This document shows positions 1-10,237 of a stretch of 37,257 nt of DNA, piece after piece. Both the position numbers and the translations under genes were made by a program. Source of the DNA: a virus. The DNA is taken from positions 1-37,257 of the IMG/VR virus record IMGVR_UViG_3300046006_001093. One strand, 5' to 3'. Each line of letters begins with the position of its first letter. The first letter of the stretch is position 1. Below the pieces are notes generated by a model. It searched no databases. It was given only the letters and a program-made list of their open reading frames with translations, and was not told where the DNA came from.

Positions 1-1
1 T

Positions 2-2728
2 ATCATCAATAGTGTTACCGTAACAAATGCTGGTTCTGGATATCTAGTTGGTAATTATCCTATAGTAGAGAGTAATAGTGGTGCTGGTGCTAATCTAAGA
101 GTTTCGCGAGTTTCTACTGGTAATATTGCTTCTATAACTGTTATCGATGGTGGTGCTGGATATCAAACAAACTCGTTTGCTCTTTTTTCTGGTGGTGGTG
201 CTGGTTCTGGTGCTAATGCTGAATTGACCCTAGTATTAAATGACAGCAGTGTACATCCTAATTCATACAATATCATCTTCAGTACTGTATCAGTAGAAGC
301 AAATACAAACACTACAAACTCAATTGCTAATAATATTTACCAGTCTTTTGCTTATCAGAATCTTAATGTGATCTACACGAACACATCAAACATAAGAGCA
401 AATAGTGGTGTTTCTCTAGCATCGCTCAATCTATCATCTTGGTTGGCTAATAGTAATGTATACTTTGAAACTTTTGACTCACTAAATGTGACAAATCAGA
501 TAAGTGGTGTAAGTAATACTGTATTAATAACTGCAACAAATACAAGATCAAATCTTGTATACATTAGTCCTGCGTTTGCAACAAGACAGTCGAATTTAGT
601 TGTCAGAATTATTAAAAGAGCAAACGCAAATACGACTTTGATCAATGCCCTTCCGTTTTATGTATATGCTAATACTGGTCCAGCAAGAACTGTTACAGTC
701 CGTAATGCAGGTACAAATTATACAGAACTTCCATCTATCAGTATTATCGCAAACACAGGCATTCAAGAGCTAGAAATTCTAGGCAAAATGGTCATCAATA
801 ATGGTGGTTCTGGATATCAGATAGGTAACATCATTCAATTTAACAATGAACCAGGTGGTTATGGAACTGGTGCTAATGCTATCGTATCCAATATTAGTGG
901 AACTGGTGCAATTACGGCTGTCAAATTTGTTCCTAGAACTGGTCAAATAGTCGGCGGTTCTGGTTATAATGTATTACCTACAGCAAATGTGATTTCTGGA
1001 ACAGGTAATGGTGCTAACATTGCCGTGACACATAGACTAGGCGAAGGCGCTTCATTCATTCTGACAAACAGTACTCTAGGTTCTATTCAAGAAATTCAGA
1101 TTGTTAATAGAGGATCAGGATACACAGATGTTCCTACAATCAATCTAAGATCATTAGGAGATGGTACGGCTACTGCTAATGCTACAATTCTAGAAGGTGT
1201 GTTCACATATCCTGGACGTTATCTGAACGATGATGGTTTCGTATCTTCTTATAACTTCTTACAGGACAGAGACTATTACCAGAACTTCTCATATGTTCTA
1301 AGATTGAAAGAATCAATTGCAAACTACCGTAAGGCCATAAAGCAGCTTGTTCATCCTGCAGGTATGAAACTTTTCGGTCAGTATTTGACTATCGACGAAC
1401 AAGATGGTCTGAATAATTCTGAAGGTGGTTTAGAAGCTATCACACGATCATTACCAATACCTACATTATCAATAGACTTTACAACAGGTAATCTAGATTC
1501 AAATGTGACGTTTACCAGATCAAGTAATGCTTCGTTTGTAAACAGTTTTGGTTATATTTCGTATGTTACTGCAAATGTTGCTAGATTTACTCATGACCCT
1601 GAAACACTAAGACCATTAGGTATTCGTGTCGAACCACAGGCCACAAACTTACTTCTATATTCTAATAATTTTACTAATTTATGGTCTAATACTGGTAATA
1701 CAATCATAACTTCTGGTCTCAAGTCACCTGATGGTAATAATAATGCGTATCTTCTTTATGATTCGAATCTTAACAACGACGCATCATTTATTGATCAAAA
1801 TATCACTATAACACCAAGTGCAACTCAGCGACATACATATTCGATTTTTGCCAAAGCAAATACTGCAAATGCATTTGCGATATACTGTTTCTACACAGGA
1901 ACTACAGTGAATGGCTCCAGTGTTATTGTTAACAATTTTAATACTAATAATCCAACTGTAACAGCAGCTATAGCTGAAGGTGGTGAAGAACTTCCATCTA
2001 ATGTTGTTCTTGAAAATTATATTGATGGTTGGAAAAGATTGAGCTTTACTACATTTAACAGAAATGGCTTAAATAACAATATCGTATTCAGAGTATATCC
2101 TGCAACAAGAGATCCTGGAATTACAGGCGCAACCCTATTCTTTGGTCCGCAGCTTGAAACAGGTAATGTCGCGACTACGTATATTCCAACTGGTTCTGCA
2201 ACTGTAACCAGAAGCTCAGACTATCTTGCGGTACAGAATACTGCATTTACTAATGTATTCAATCAGATAGAAGGTACAGTATTCGTTCAGGGTAGTACAA
2301 TAGATTATGTTGTAAATAATGGTGATTATCCTGTTGCTATTGCTTTGGCAAACTCATTTAGTAGAGATACTAATTGTATAGTATTCGGTTCTGATCGCAC
2401 ATCAAATCCACCTGCAAATGATAGTTATATGTCTGCTGTTAAGAATGGATTTAATAATGATATACAATTAGATAGAGTATATGTTGGTAAATCGTTCAGA
2501 GCAGCTTTTGCATATGAAGATGGAAATCTTCCTAAAGGTAACATCATCTTGGCTCTAGATGGCATATCATCAAATAAAGCTAGTGCAAATATACCAAATG
2601 TTAACATACTGTACATATCTCAGACAGCAAGATTTCAACCACAGTATCCACATAATATAGAAAAAGTTGTATATTATAATAAAGAGTTGTCAAATACAAC
2701 AATGATTCAACTGACAACTAAACCATGA
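2..2728 (+). CDS. Large tail/baseplate structural protein with GSGY repeats (5' partial; T4 gene 7 position)
   Basis: The frame is open from base 2, so the true start lies upstream; at least 908 residues are inside the window. The first ~400 residues carry about six degenerate beta-type repeats built around N-x-G-S/T-G/N-Y followed by a proline or asparagine and a Gly-Ala-Asn-Ala stretch. Next comes a conserved-looking segment (about 1198-1410) with FLQDRDYYQNFSY and LVHPAGMKLFG, which I recognise from virion proteins of marine T4-like phages. The C-terminal half (about 1470-2725) has the phage module with TFTRSSNASFVN, RFTHDPETLRPLGIRVEPQ and TNLLLYS, then FGPQLETGNVATTYIPTGS, probably a carbohydrate-binding or adhesin-like beta domain. 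Being directly upstream of gp8 matches T4 gene 7, a baseplate wedge protein, but I see no diagnostic gp7 residues. The tail structural role is fairly sure; gp7 equivalence is a guess. Confidence 0.75.
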   Translation: MINSVTVTNAGSGYLVGNYPIVESNSGAGANLRVSRVSTGNIASITVIDGGAGYQTNSFALFSGGGAGSGANAELTLVLNDSSVHPNSYNIIFSTVSVEANTNTTNSIANNIYQSFAYQNLNVIYTNTSNIRANSGVSLASLNLSSWLANSNVYFETFDSLNVTNQISGVSNTVLITATNTRSNLVYISPAFATRQSNLVVRIIKRANANTTLINALPFYVYANTGPARTVTVRNAGTNYTELPSISIIANTGIQELEILGKMVINNGGSGYQIGNIIQFNNEPGGYGTGANAIVSNISGTGAITAVKFVPRTGQIVGGSGYNVLPTANVISGTGNGANIAVTHRLGEGASFILTNSTLGSIQEIQIVNRGSGYTDVPTINLRSLGDGTATANATILEGVFTYPGRYLNDDGFVSSYNFLQDRDYYQNFSYVLRLKESIANYRKAIKQLVHPAGMKLFGQYLTIDEQDGLNNSEGGLEAITRSLPIPTLSIDFTTGNLDSNVTFTRSSNASFVNSFGYISYVTANVARFTHDPETLRPLGIRVEPQATNLLLYSNNFTNLWSNTGNTIITSGLKSPDGNNNAYLLYDSNLNNDASFIDQNITITPSATQRHTYSIFAKANTANAFAIYCFYTGTTVNGSSVIVNNFNTNNPTVTAAIAEGGEELPSNVVLENYIDGWKRLSFTTFNRNGLNNNIVFRVYPATRDPGITGATLFFGPQLETGNVATTYIPTGSATVTRSSDYLAVQNTAFTNVFNQIEGTVFVQGSTIDYVVNNGDYPVAIALANSFSRDTNCIVFGSDRTSNPPANDSYMSAVKNGFNNDIQLDRVYVGKSFRAAFAYEDGNLPKGNIILALDGISSNKASANIPNVNILYISQTARFQPQYPHNIEKVVYYNKELSNTTMIQLTTKP

Positions 2729-2744
2729 TCTGTTTAAATTTTAT

Positions 2745-2752
2745 TATAAATA
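2745..2752 (+). promoter_or_regulatory. T4-type late promoter box (TATAAATA) before gp8
   Basis: An exact TATAAATA lies in the 47-base gap between the upstream structural gene and gp8, 23 bases before the gp8 start. T4-like phages transcribe late genes from this single -10-like element, using the sigma factor gp55 with the sliding clamp. An AGAGGA ribosome site follows at about 2763-2768. Confidence 0.7.
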
Positions 2753-2775
2753 ATAGTAAATTAGAGGATTAAATT

Positions 2776-4101
2776 TTGAGTTCATCCGCCACATTTATCA
2801 AGTTTCGCGTCAACAGCGCCGAACAGTTCAAAGAATCTGTTTCAGAACCTACTCCAAATACCAACATGTATTTGACTTATGGTAAAGTGGATGCATGGGC
2901 AAATGATGCAAATGCTGATATAGCTAATACTTCTGTATCTACCGAATATCAAATTTGGTCTAACATGATTGGTGGTAAGAAAATCCTCGGCTATGATATA
3001 TCGCATGTAATACGTAGAATTAACTGGGTAGCTAATACATCGTATACCTCATATGATCATAGAAATGCCAATCTATATGATGGTAACACAAATTTTTACG
3101 TTGTCACAAGTGATTACAACGTCTACAAATGTATCGGTAATAACAACAATTCATTAAGCACAGTAGAACCTACAACAATTAATTTTGGCTCGACAGTCGA
3201 GACTTCTGATGGATACATCTGGAAATATATGTATTCAATCTCCGACTCTGATCAGTTAAGATTTACTACAAGCAATTATATTCCAGTTAGAGTACTAGCT
3301 GCAAACGACGGTTCACTTCAATGGCAAGTTCAAGATAATGCTATTGAAGGTGCAATCTATCACATTAAGGTTGCTAATACAGGAACAAATTATAGCAATA
3401 CAAGCAACATCGGCATATCTATATCAGGCGATGGTTCTGGTGCAGATGCGATAGTCACTTTAAACACTGTTTCGAATACAGTGTCATCTATCACAATGAC
3501 GAACTATGGTCAAAATTATACGTATGCTACCGTTGCTATCACTGGTGGTGGTGGTTCGAACGCATCTGTTATAGCTATGATTAGTCCTCCAGGTGGTCAT
3601 GGTAGTAGTCCAATATATGAATTTGGTGGATCAGCGGTTATGATCAATACACAGTTGAAATCGTCTGAGGGCGGAAAACTTCCTGCTACTAACGATGTGA
3701 GACAGATCGCTATCCTTAAGGATCCACTATTGAGAGATGGTTCTGCTGTTTCTTCTAACATTGTTTTTCAACAGGGTATAACTCTGACGACTGCTGGTTC
3801 TGGTGACTATCAACAGGATGAAATAGTATATCAAGGAACATCAGTGTCAACTGCAACTTTCAGTGGTAAAGTTGTATCGTGGGACTCAGCTAACGGAAGA
3901 CTAGTTGTTATAAATACAACAGGAAATCCGCTATCTCAATCTCTTGTTGGAGCAAACACATCGACAAGCAGATTTATCGGTAGCATAATACCAAATTATC
4001 TGAAGCTATACTCTGGTCAACTTTTATATGTTAATAATTTAGAACCAATAACCAGATCAGAAGACCAGACAGAAGATTACAGAATAGTACTGAAGTTTTA
4101 A
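2776..4101 (+). CDS. 8: Baseplate wedge protein gp8
   Basis: Baseplate wedge subunit of the contractile tail, 441 residues against 334 in T4. Matches to T4 gp8 run in order along the protein: IWSNMIGGKKIL followed by VIRRINW (T4 has MW..MMG..KVL and VIPRRDW), SDGYIWKYMYSI (T4 GDGYVWEYLFEI), VRQIAILKDPL (T4 FRQISIITNPL), and the C-terminal DQTEDYRIVLKF (T4 DQTEEINILFTF). The extra length comes from inserted beta modules: GTNY/GQNY repeats at about residues 195-270 and a VYQG-type module at about 336-405 that recurs in gp14 and gp15 of this phage. The start is TTG. The next in-frame ATG is at 2866 and would remove the N-terminal strand that aligns with T4, and AGAGGA sits 7 bases before the TTG. 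A late promoter lies just upstream. Confidence 0.93.
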   Translation: MSSSATFIKFRVNSAEQFKESVSEPTPNTNMYLTYGKVDAWANDANADIANTSVSTEYQIWSNMIGGKKILGYDISHVIRRINWVANTSYTSYDHRNANLYDGNTNFYVVTSDYNVYKCIGNNNNSLSTVEPTTINFGSTVETSDGYIWKYMYSISDSDQLRFTTSNYIPVRVLAANDGSLQWQVQDNAIEGAIYHIKVANTGTNYSNTSNIGISISGDGSGADAIVTLNTVSNTVSSITMTNYGQNYTYATVAITGGGGSNASVIAMISPPGGHGSSPIYEFGGSAVMINTQLKSSEGGKLPATNDVRQIAILKDPLLRDGSAVSSNIVFQQGITLTTAGSGDYQQDEIVYQGTSVSTATFSGKVVSWDSANGRLVVINTTGNPLSQSLVGANTSTSRFIGSIIPNYLKLYSGQLLYVNNLEPITRSEDQTEDYRIVLKF

Positions 4102-4117
4102 GGGAAAATAGAAAATC

Positions 4118-7100
4118 ATGGCAAATACTGCTAACAATCTAGGTCTAACAACAGACTTTAACGTAACACCTTATTACGATGATTACGATGAAGCTAAACA
4201 GTTTTATCGTATATTGTATCGTCCTGGTTATGCTGTACAGGCGCGTGAACTTACTCAGATGCAAACTATTCTGCAAAGACAGATCGAGAGATTTGGCAGA
4301 CATGTATTTGAAGAAGGTACTATTGTTGTTCCTGGTTCTTTTCAGTTATATGCTGCTAATACTAAGTCGTCTCCTGGTCCTCTCAATTACGTAAAAGTAA
4401 AAGACGTTGATGATAGCAATAACACAGTAGATATCACAAACTTCAATGATGTTGAAGTTACTGGCCAAACATCTGGTGTTAAAGGTTTTATCAACATTGT
4501 TATTGATGGTTCTGAATCATCTACAAACAAAAAGACTATTTACGTTGATTATCTACAAGCATCTAATGCTAATAGTCAAATAGTCAAATTTATTGCTGGT
4601 GAAACTCTAACATCCAATATCGGTAACCTAAAAGTTGTTGATACTGATGCAACTGGATTTGGTTCAGCATTCCGTATTACATCAGGTATCGTGTTCTCTA
4701 AGGGACATTTCATTTGGTTCCCAACACAAGAAGTTGTTCTAGATCGATACAATGACACACCAACATGTAAAGTTGGATTCAATATCGCAGAATCGATTGT
4801 AAATTCATCAACTGACAACAGTCTTCTTGATCCAGCACTAGAGTCTTCAAACTATTCAGCTCCTGGTGCAGACAGATTTAAACTTGACGCTGAATTGCAA
4901 GTACGAGAAATTAATGATCCTGAAGATTTGCCTGATTTTACTACACTGTTTACAATTGAAAATGGCATTATTCAAATTCTTAATGAGAGAACGCAATACT
5001 CACTGATCAATGATGAATGGGCTAAGAGAACCTTTGATGAGTCTGGAGACTATTATGTTTCTGGATTAAATATTGACATACGCGAGCATCTTGATAACGG
5101 ACTAAATGGTGGCGTATACACAAGCGCGCAGGGTGGAAACGCTAATCTCATCTCTGTGAGAGTAGAATCTGGTGATGCCTATGTTAAAGGATATAGAGTT
5201 GCAACTGAAGCTACAACTCCATTAACTACACTAAGATCAACTACATATTCAAATGTTGAAAATCAAAGTGCTTCAGCCTTCTTAGGATCATATGTCACAA
5301 TTGATGAGATGGTTGGACATTTGCCATTAGATACTGGTGTAGAAGTTAGACTTTACGACACTCAGCAAAATCGTCTTTCTAATGCAACATTCACAGCAGC
5401 ACAGACTGGAAATTTAATTGGTACAGCCAGAGTTGCTTCTATAGAATATAATACAGGAACTTTAGGTACAGCAGACGGCAAATTAGATATGTATCTAATG
5501 GATATCCGTATGAATGGAACAAATAGTTTTTCAACTGTAAGAAGCGTTTATATTGACAATGCGTCAACTGCTGATTTTGGTGCAGATATCGTTCTTGATC
5601 CTATAACAAATTCGACTGTTCTTTATGAGCCTTTCAATGTTCCTCTTCTATACTACACAGGTTCGAATCATACCCGCAAGATAAAAGGTGTATTGGAAAC
5701 TTCTGATACAACATATAACTATACTACAACTTTACCTGTAACCATTACAGGTGGTAATTTCTCTGTTTCTGCTCCAGGCAGTGACTCTCTTCCTTATTCT
5801 GGCGTTCTTTCTACGTCTAGTAAGAGAGACATATTACTAAGTCTCAACTCAGCATTAAACGTTGCAACTGCTATAACAGTAACCAACAACGGTACGACAC
5901 TTGTTGGAACAAACTTTACCAAGTTGAATGCTGGTGATATGTTGAAGTTCTCAGGCCTGGCAGATACAACAGCAAACATTTACTCCATCGTTTCTATTGC
6001 TAACGCAACACACCTAGTTGTAAATAAAGTTCCTGCTGTCCCTCTTTCAGGCAACAGTCTCTTCAAACATTACGGAAACGGTGATTATATCGATCTAACA
6101 ACCTTAGGTTTCGATAGCGGAACTGTACGTACAGTCACAGCAGCCGGTACAACACTCACGTTTGCTCTTAATGAAACTGCAATTGCAGGATCAGCAGTTG
6201 TTTCTTTCAAAGCTAAAAAAACAACAGCCGTTGAAGCTGCTAAAACTCTTAGACCAAGCAGATATGTACAAATAAACTGCTCAACTGCTGGCACAAGTGG
6301 TCCATTTAATCTAGGATTCTCTGACGTTTATAGAATTAAACAGATTCGTAAAAAGTCAACCAGCAACTTCTCTTCAAACACTGAAGGAACTCTGGTAACA
6401 AATCAATTCATTTTTGATAATGGACAGAGAGATACCCACTATGACATTGCCAGAATTGATCCAATCGCAGGACTAACTGCAACAGATAGACTTCTGGTAG
6501 AATTAGACTACTTTATTCCTGATTACTCACAGGGTAAAGGTTATTTCACAGTAGATTCTTATCCAGTTAACGATGTAACTGCGTCTTCAACTACTATCAC
6601 TACAGCAGAAATTCCTATCTATAAGTCTCCTACATCAGGTAAAAGTTATGACCTGAGAAACCATCTTGACTTTAGACCTATCAAGTCTATTTCTGCAACC
6701 GATTCGACGACTGTTGCTGGTGCTTCGGTGAATCCTGCAACATCAACAACATTCAACTATTCTGGTACAGGTATAACATTAATATCACCGTCTACAGAGG
6801 TCATATATGATTACTCATATTATCTAGGTAGAAAAGATGTTGTCCATGTCAACAAAGATAAGATATTCTCTATCACCAGAGGTGTTCCAGCTGCAACTCC
6901 AGTAACACCACAGATCAGTGACAATGAGATGGTTCTTGCTGTTCTCAATATTTCTCCTTATCCTTCAATTTCACCATACTACGCAAAGTTGATTGGTCGA
7001 CAAGATATTGCAACAACTACACGTTGGATTGCACCAATTAGACAAACTATGCGTGATATCGGTATCATGAAAGATAGAATTACAAATCTAGAATATTACA

Positions 7101-10027
7101 CTTCATTGTCATTACTAGAGAAGAATGCTCTTGATCTATTAATTTCAGATGCAAGTGGAAATGATAGATTTAAGAACGGTATCTTCGTTGATACATTTAC
7201 AGATCATCAACTAGGTGCAACATACAATGATGATTATCGAATTGTCGTTGATCCACAAGAAAAGAGTATTAGACCTTTATACTCAATGCAACCTATCAAC
7301 TATGATTATCTTTCAGGCACTAATATTAGAAAAACAGGTGATATAGTAACACTTGACTATACTGAAGTACCGTTTGCCAATATTCTTTCTGTAACTTCTA
7401 CATTAAACACTGAAAAATCTAATTATAAATTTATTGGTAACTTGACTCTTGCACCCGCACAAGACGTTTGGATTGATACTAATGATGCAATACCACCAAA
7501 TGTAATATCGATTAATGGTGCAAATCTAGATGGTATGGAAGACGCTCAACAGTCTGGTGGTATAACAACAACATGGAACTCATGGCAAACTAACATCACA
7601 GGTTATAAAGTTTATGCTGGTGATGATGCCTCTAGTACATTAGTAGGAACGTTCTCTTCTGCTGCTGAAGCAAATAGAGTTGCGCAGAATATCAGAACAT
7701 CCGCTTCTGGTGCTACAATTGAAACCATCACTACAAGTTCACGTACTGGCACAGAATATTTTAACTATCTTGATAGTGACTCAACTTCAGTCGGCTCTCG
7801 CGTGATCAATACAGAAATTGTTCCTTACATTAGAGCCCAAACTCTAATGGGTAAGGCAACAGGTCTAAAACCTTTCGCTAAGTATTTTGTATTCTTTGAC
7901 AGCATTAATATGACAGAATATGTCAGACCAATCACTGAGGCCGAATATAATAACGTTGCCGCTGTATCAAGTTGGACAAATGCTGTTGGAACTGATGTTA
8001 TTGCCAACTCTAATGGTGAAATTTGGTTTAGATTAAATCTTCCAAATACAGACAATCTTAGATTTACTGTAGGTCAAAAGAAATTATTGATAACAGATAG
8101 TCCAACAAGTTCTGATTTTGCAACTTCATTTGCATCAACATCATTCTTTGCCCAAGGTCTTATTCAGACAAAGCAAGACACAATCCTATCTACAAGACAG
8201 GTTGAAAATAGACAAAAGACTGTTTCTGAATTGACAGTAGGTTCAACATTCAGTTCTCTTCCTCCTCTACCAGAAGAACCTGAATATGAAGCTCCTATAC
8301 CAGATCCTCCTGACAACGGTCAAGTATGTCTCGCATATGTGATGCCAATCAAAGCTCCAGATAACGAAGAAGGTCTATTCTTAACTTCTGTTGAAGTATT
8401 CTTCGCAGAGAAGCATCCTACACTTGGTGTCTGGTTTGAACTGAGAGAAGTTGACGCTGGTGGCGGTATTACACTAAATCAAGTTCCATTCTCAGAAAAG
8501 CGTTATACAAATTCACTGGTACCCATTTCTACAAATGGTAAAACAAATGGCATGACTGTCACTTTTGATACTCCAGTATTCTTGTATAGTAACAAATCTT
8601 ATGCTTTCATTGTTCACCCTGAAGCTGGAAATCCAAATTATTACTTGTGGTGTTCACGTATTGGTGAAATCGATGTAAACACTGGCAAACAGGTAACAAG
8701 CAGATCATATACAGGTTCAACATTCACGACAAACAACAACGTAATTTGGAATCTAGTTGATCAAGTTGATATCGTTTGTAACTGGAAGCGCGCTTCATTC
8801 GTGTCGTCTGGCAACTTTGAAATTGGCAACAGACCAAAAGAAAAACTGTATATTCAGAATGTTGTAGGAAGCATAGAAGGATTTGGTGAACCAATTTCTT
8901 CTGGTGATAGATTGACACTATCAGGATATGGTGGAGCAACTATTGCTGTTACTGACCTTATTGTCGGTGGTACTTCTGGCATTAATGCTAGTGTTGTTAA
9001 TATCAATTCTGGCACATACTCTATGTCAAACATTCGATATACTGTAGGTGAAACTGTAACCGTAAGATATGCTTCAAATGCAACATCAAAAGGTACTGCG
9101 ACAATTGCAACAAGAGAAACAGGTAAAGGATTCCTTGAGTACTATAAAGAGTCATCAAATTCAACGTATGTAATTCTAGATAGTTCTAATGGTAAGTTCT
9201 TTGCTAACGACTCAATATTTGATATTTCTGACGAAGGTTCTGCTACAATTTCAAGAATCGGCAATTTCAGATATTCATTGATCGACTTTGAACCTGCAAT
9301 CATTAACTTTGCTAAAGCTACACAGTCATTTGAAATGGCAACATATTCAAATACTGGCACTGCCCAAGCTTATGTTAATATCGATACTGGTGAAAACTAT
9401 GAGTTTAGTACTGAGATGGCAGTTTATTCAAGATCAAATGAAATTGCTTCATTGTCATCCAACAGATCAAATAAAGTTCGTGTGAACATGAACTCATCTT
9501 CAAACTATCTAACACCTGTATTTGATATTGGTAGAACTCAATCTATTATTGTGGATAACATTGTTAATTCCAATACAGTAAATGAGACTAATGAAAGTGG
9601 CGGCAATCTGTTCAATAAGTATATCTCAAAGATTGTCACATTGGCTGAAGGCCAAGATGCTGAAGATTTGAAGGTGTATCTGACTGCATATCGTCCACCA
9701 AACACAGATGTTAAAGTTTGGATTAAGATTTTAAACGGTGAAGATTCAGATACTATGGCACAGAAATCTTGGATTGAACTTGAAAAGAGTTTTGGTGGAG
9801 ATATATCATATTCATCTCTCGTAGACAAGAAAGACTTCAAGGAGTATATCTTTAATATACCTTCTTCTTATATGACAGGTACTTTAGGAGAAGTGAGATA
9901 TACTAACACTCAAAGCATTCTTTTCACTGGATATAAATCATTCCAGATTAAGATAGGATTGTTGGCAACAAACTCTGCAATAATTCCTAGAGTTGCAGAT
10001 TTAAGAGCGATTGGTCTTCAGATTTAA
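4118..10027 (+). CDS. Giant DUF4815-type virion structural protein
   Basis: 1969 residues, the largest gene here. The N-terminus (residues about 17-75: TPYYDDYDEAKQFYRILYRPGYAVQARELTQMQ split over two motifs, then ERFGRHVFEEGT) is the hallmark of the DUF4815 family, found in tails of marine T4-like phages. Further family-like segments are RITNLEYYTSLSLLEK (about 985-1000), SSLPPLPEEPEYE with a proline-rich linker (about 1380-1400), and a region with SYAFIVHPEAGNPNYYLWCSRIG (about 1490-1515). It follows gp8 in the place of T4 genes 9 and 10, so it probably builds the outer baseplate or anchors fibres; that is inferred from position. A ribosome site (AAGGGAAAA) precedes the ATG by about 10 bases. 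No signal peptide or membrane segment is visible. The family call is strong; the exact role in the tail is unknown. Confidence 0.88.
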   Translation: MANTANNLGLTTDFNVTPYYDDYDEAKQFYRILYRPGYAVQARELTQMQTILQRQIERFGRHVFEEGTIVVPGSFQLYAANTKSSPGPLNYVKVKDVDDSNNTVDITNFNDVEVTGQTSGVKGFINIVIDGSESSTNKKTIYVDYLQASNANSQIVKFIAGETLTSNIGNLKVVDTDATGFGSAFRITSGIVFSKGHFIWFPTQEVVLDRYNDTPTCKVGFNIAESIVNSSTDNSLLDPALESSNYSAPGADRFKLDAELQVREINDPEDLPDFTTLFTIENGIIQILNERTQYSLINDEWAKRTFDESGDYYVSGLNIDIREHLDNGLNGGVYTSAQGGNANLISVRVESGDAYVKGYRVATEATTPLTTLRSTTYSNVENQSASAFLGSYVTIDEMVGHLPLDTGVEVRLYDTQQNRLSNATFTAAQTGNLIGTARVASIEYNTGTLGTADGKLDMYLMDIRMNGTNSFSTVRSVYIDNASTADFGADIVLDPITNSTVLYEPFNVPLLYYTGSNHTRKIKGVLETSDTTYNYTTTLPVTITGGNFSVSAPGSDSLPYSGVLSTSSKRDILLSLNSALNVATAITVTNNGTTLVGTNFTKLNAGDMLKFSGLADTTANIYSIVSIANATHLVVNKVPAVPLSGNSLFKHYGNGDYIDLTTLGFDSGTVRTVTAAGTTLTFALNETAIAGSAVVSFKAKKTTAVEAAKTLRPSRYVQINCSTAGTSGPFNLGFSDVYRIKQIRKKSTSNFSSNTEGTLVTNQFIFDNGQRDTHYDIARIDPIAGLTATDRLLVELDYFIPDYSQGKGYFTVDSYPVNDVTASSTTITTAEIPIYKSPTSGKSYDLRNHLDFRPIKSISATDSTTVAGASVNPATSTTFNYSGTGITLISPSTEVIYDYSYYLGRKDVVHVNKDKIFSITRGVPAATPVTPQISDNEMVLAVLNISPYPSISPYYAKLIGRQDIATTTRWIAPIRQTMRDIGIMKDRITNLEYYTSLSLLEKNALDLLISDASGNDRFKNGIFVDTFTDHQLGATYNDDYRIVVDPQEKSIRPLYSMQPINYDYLSGTNIRKTGDIVTLDYTEVPFANILSVTSTLNTEKSNYKFIGNLTLAPAQDVWIDTNDAIPPNVISINGANLDGMEDAQQSGGITTTWNSWQTNITGYKVYAGDDASSTLVGTFSSAAEANRVAQNIRTSASGATIETITTSSRTGTEYFNYLDSDSTSVGSRVINTEIVPYIRAQTLMGKATGLKPFAKYFVFFDSINMTEYVRPITEAEYNNVAAVSSWTNAVGTDVIANSNGEIWFRLNLPNTDNLRFTVGQKKLLITDSPTSSDFATSFASTSFFAQGLIQTKQDTILSTRQVENRQKTVSELTVGSTFSSLPPLPEEPEYEAPIPDPPDNGQVCLAYVMPIKAPDNEEGLFLTSVEVFFAEKHPTLGVWFELREVDAGGGITLNQVPFSEKRYTNSLVPISTNGKTNGMTVTFDTPVFLYSNKSYAFIVHPEAGNPNYYLWCSRIGEIDVNTGKQVTSRSYTGSTFTTNNNVIWNLVDQVDIVCNWKRASFVSSGNFEIGNRPKEKLYIQNVVGSIEGFGEPISSGDRLTLSGYGGATIAVTDLIVGGTSGINASVVNINSGTYSMSNIRYTVGETVTVRYASNATSKGTATIATRETGKGFLEYYKESSNSTYVILDSSNGKFFANDSIFDISDEGSATISRIGNFRYSLIDFEPAIINFAKATQSFEMATYSNTGTAQAYVNIDTGENYEFSTEMAVYSRSNEIASLSSNRSNKVRVNMNSSSNYLTPVFDIGRTQSIIVDNIVNSNTVNETNESGGNLFNKYISKIVTLAEGQDAEDLKVYLTAYRPPNTDVKVWIKILNGEDSDTMAQKSWIELEKSFGGDISYSSLVDKKDFKEYIFNIPSSYMTGTLGEVRYTNTQSILFTGYKSFQIKIGLLATNSAIIPRVADLRAIGLQI

Positions 10028-10042
10028 ATTGGGATATAGAAC

Positions 10043-10237
10043 ATGCAAAAGACTGAAGTACCTGGAATATATAAGGATGGTAAAGGTGTTCTTATAAATA
10101 AAGATAAGGATGCCCTTGCTGCTTACAAATTGCGCAAAGAAAAAGATAGAAAATTAATGTTGATCGAAGATGAATTGCGATTTCTAAGAAATGATATTGA
10201 AGATATAAAAAACCTACTAAAAGGACTAGTAAAGTAA
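10043..10237 (+). CDS. Small coiled-coil protein between tail genes
   Basis: 64 residues. The N-terminal third (VPGIYKDGKGVLINKDKDAL) is a short polar segment. From about residue 25 to the end it is a charged amphipathic helix rich in Lys, Glu, Leu and Ile, with heptad-like spacing (LIEDELRFLRNDIEDIKNLL). Its stop codon directly abuts the ATG of the next fibre gene, so translation is probably coupled. Small proteins of this shape sit at this spot in other T4-like marine phages as far as I recall. A linker, trimerisation or chaperone role for the fibre is plausible, but no function can be assigned from the sequence. Confidence 0.75.
   Translation: MQKTEVPGIYKDGKGVLINKDKDALAAYKLRKEKDRKLMLIEDELRFLRNDIEDIKNLLKGLVK
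10093..10100 (+). promoter_or_regulatory. Possible intragenic late promoter box (TATAAATA)
   Basis: An exact TATAAATA lies inside the 64-residue gene, about 140 bases before the S74 fibre. The same bases encode Leu-Ile-Asn-Lys in a run of AT-rich codons, and several chance matches are expected in coding DNA of this composition, so this one is weak. Confidence 0.25.

Noticed and set aside
3909-3916. TATAAATA inside gp8 as a promoter for the DUF4815 gene
   Set aside because: It is about 200 bases upstream inside well-conserved coding sequence, and chance matches in AT-rich coding DNA are expected.
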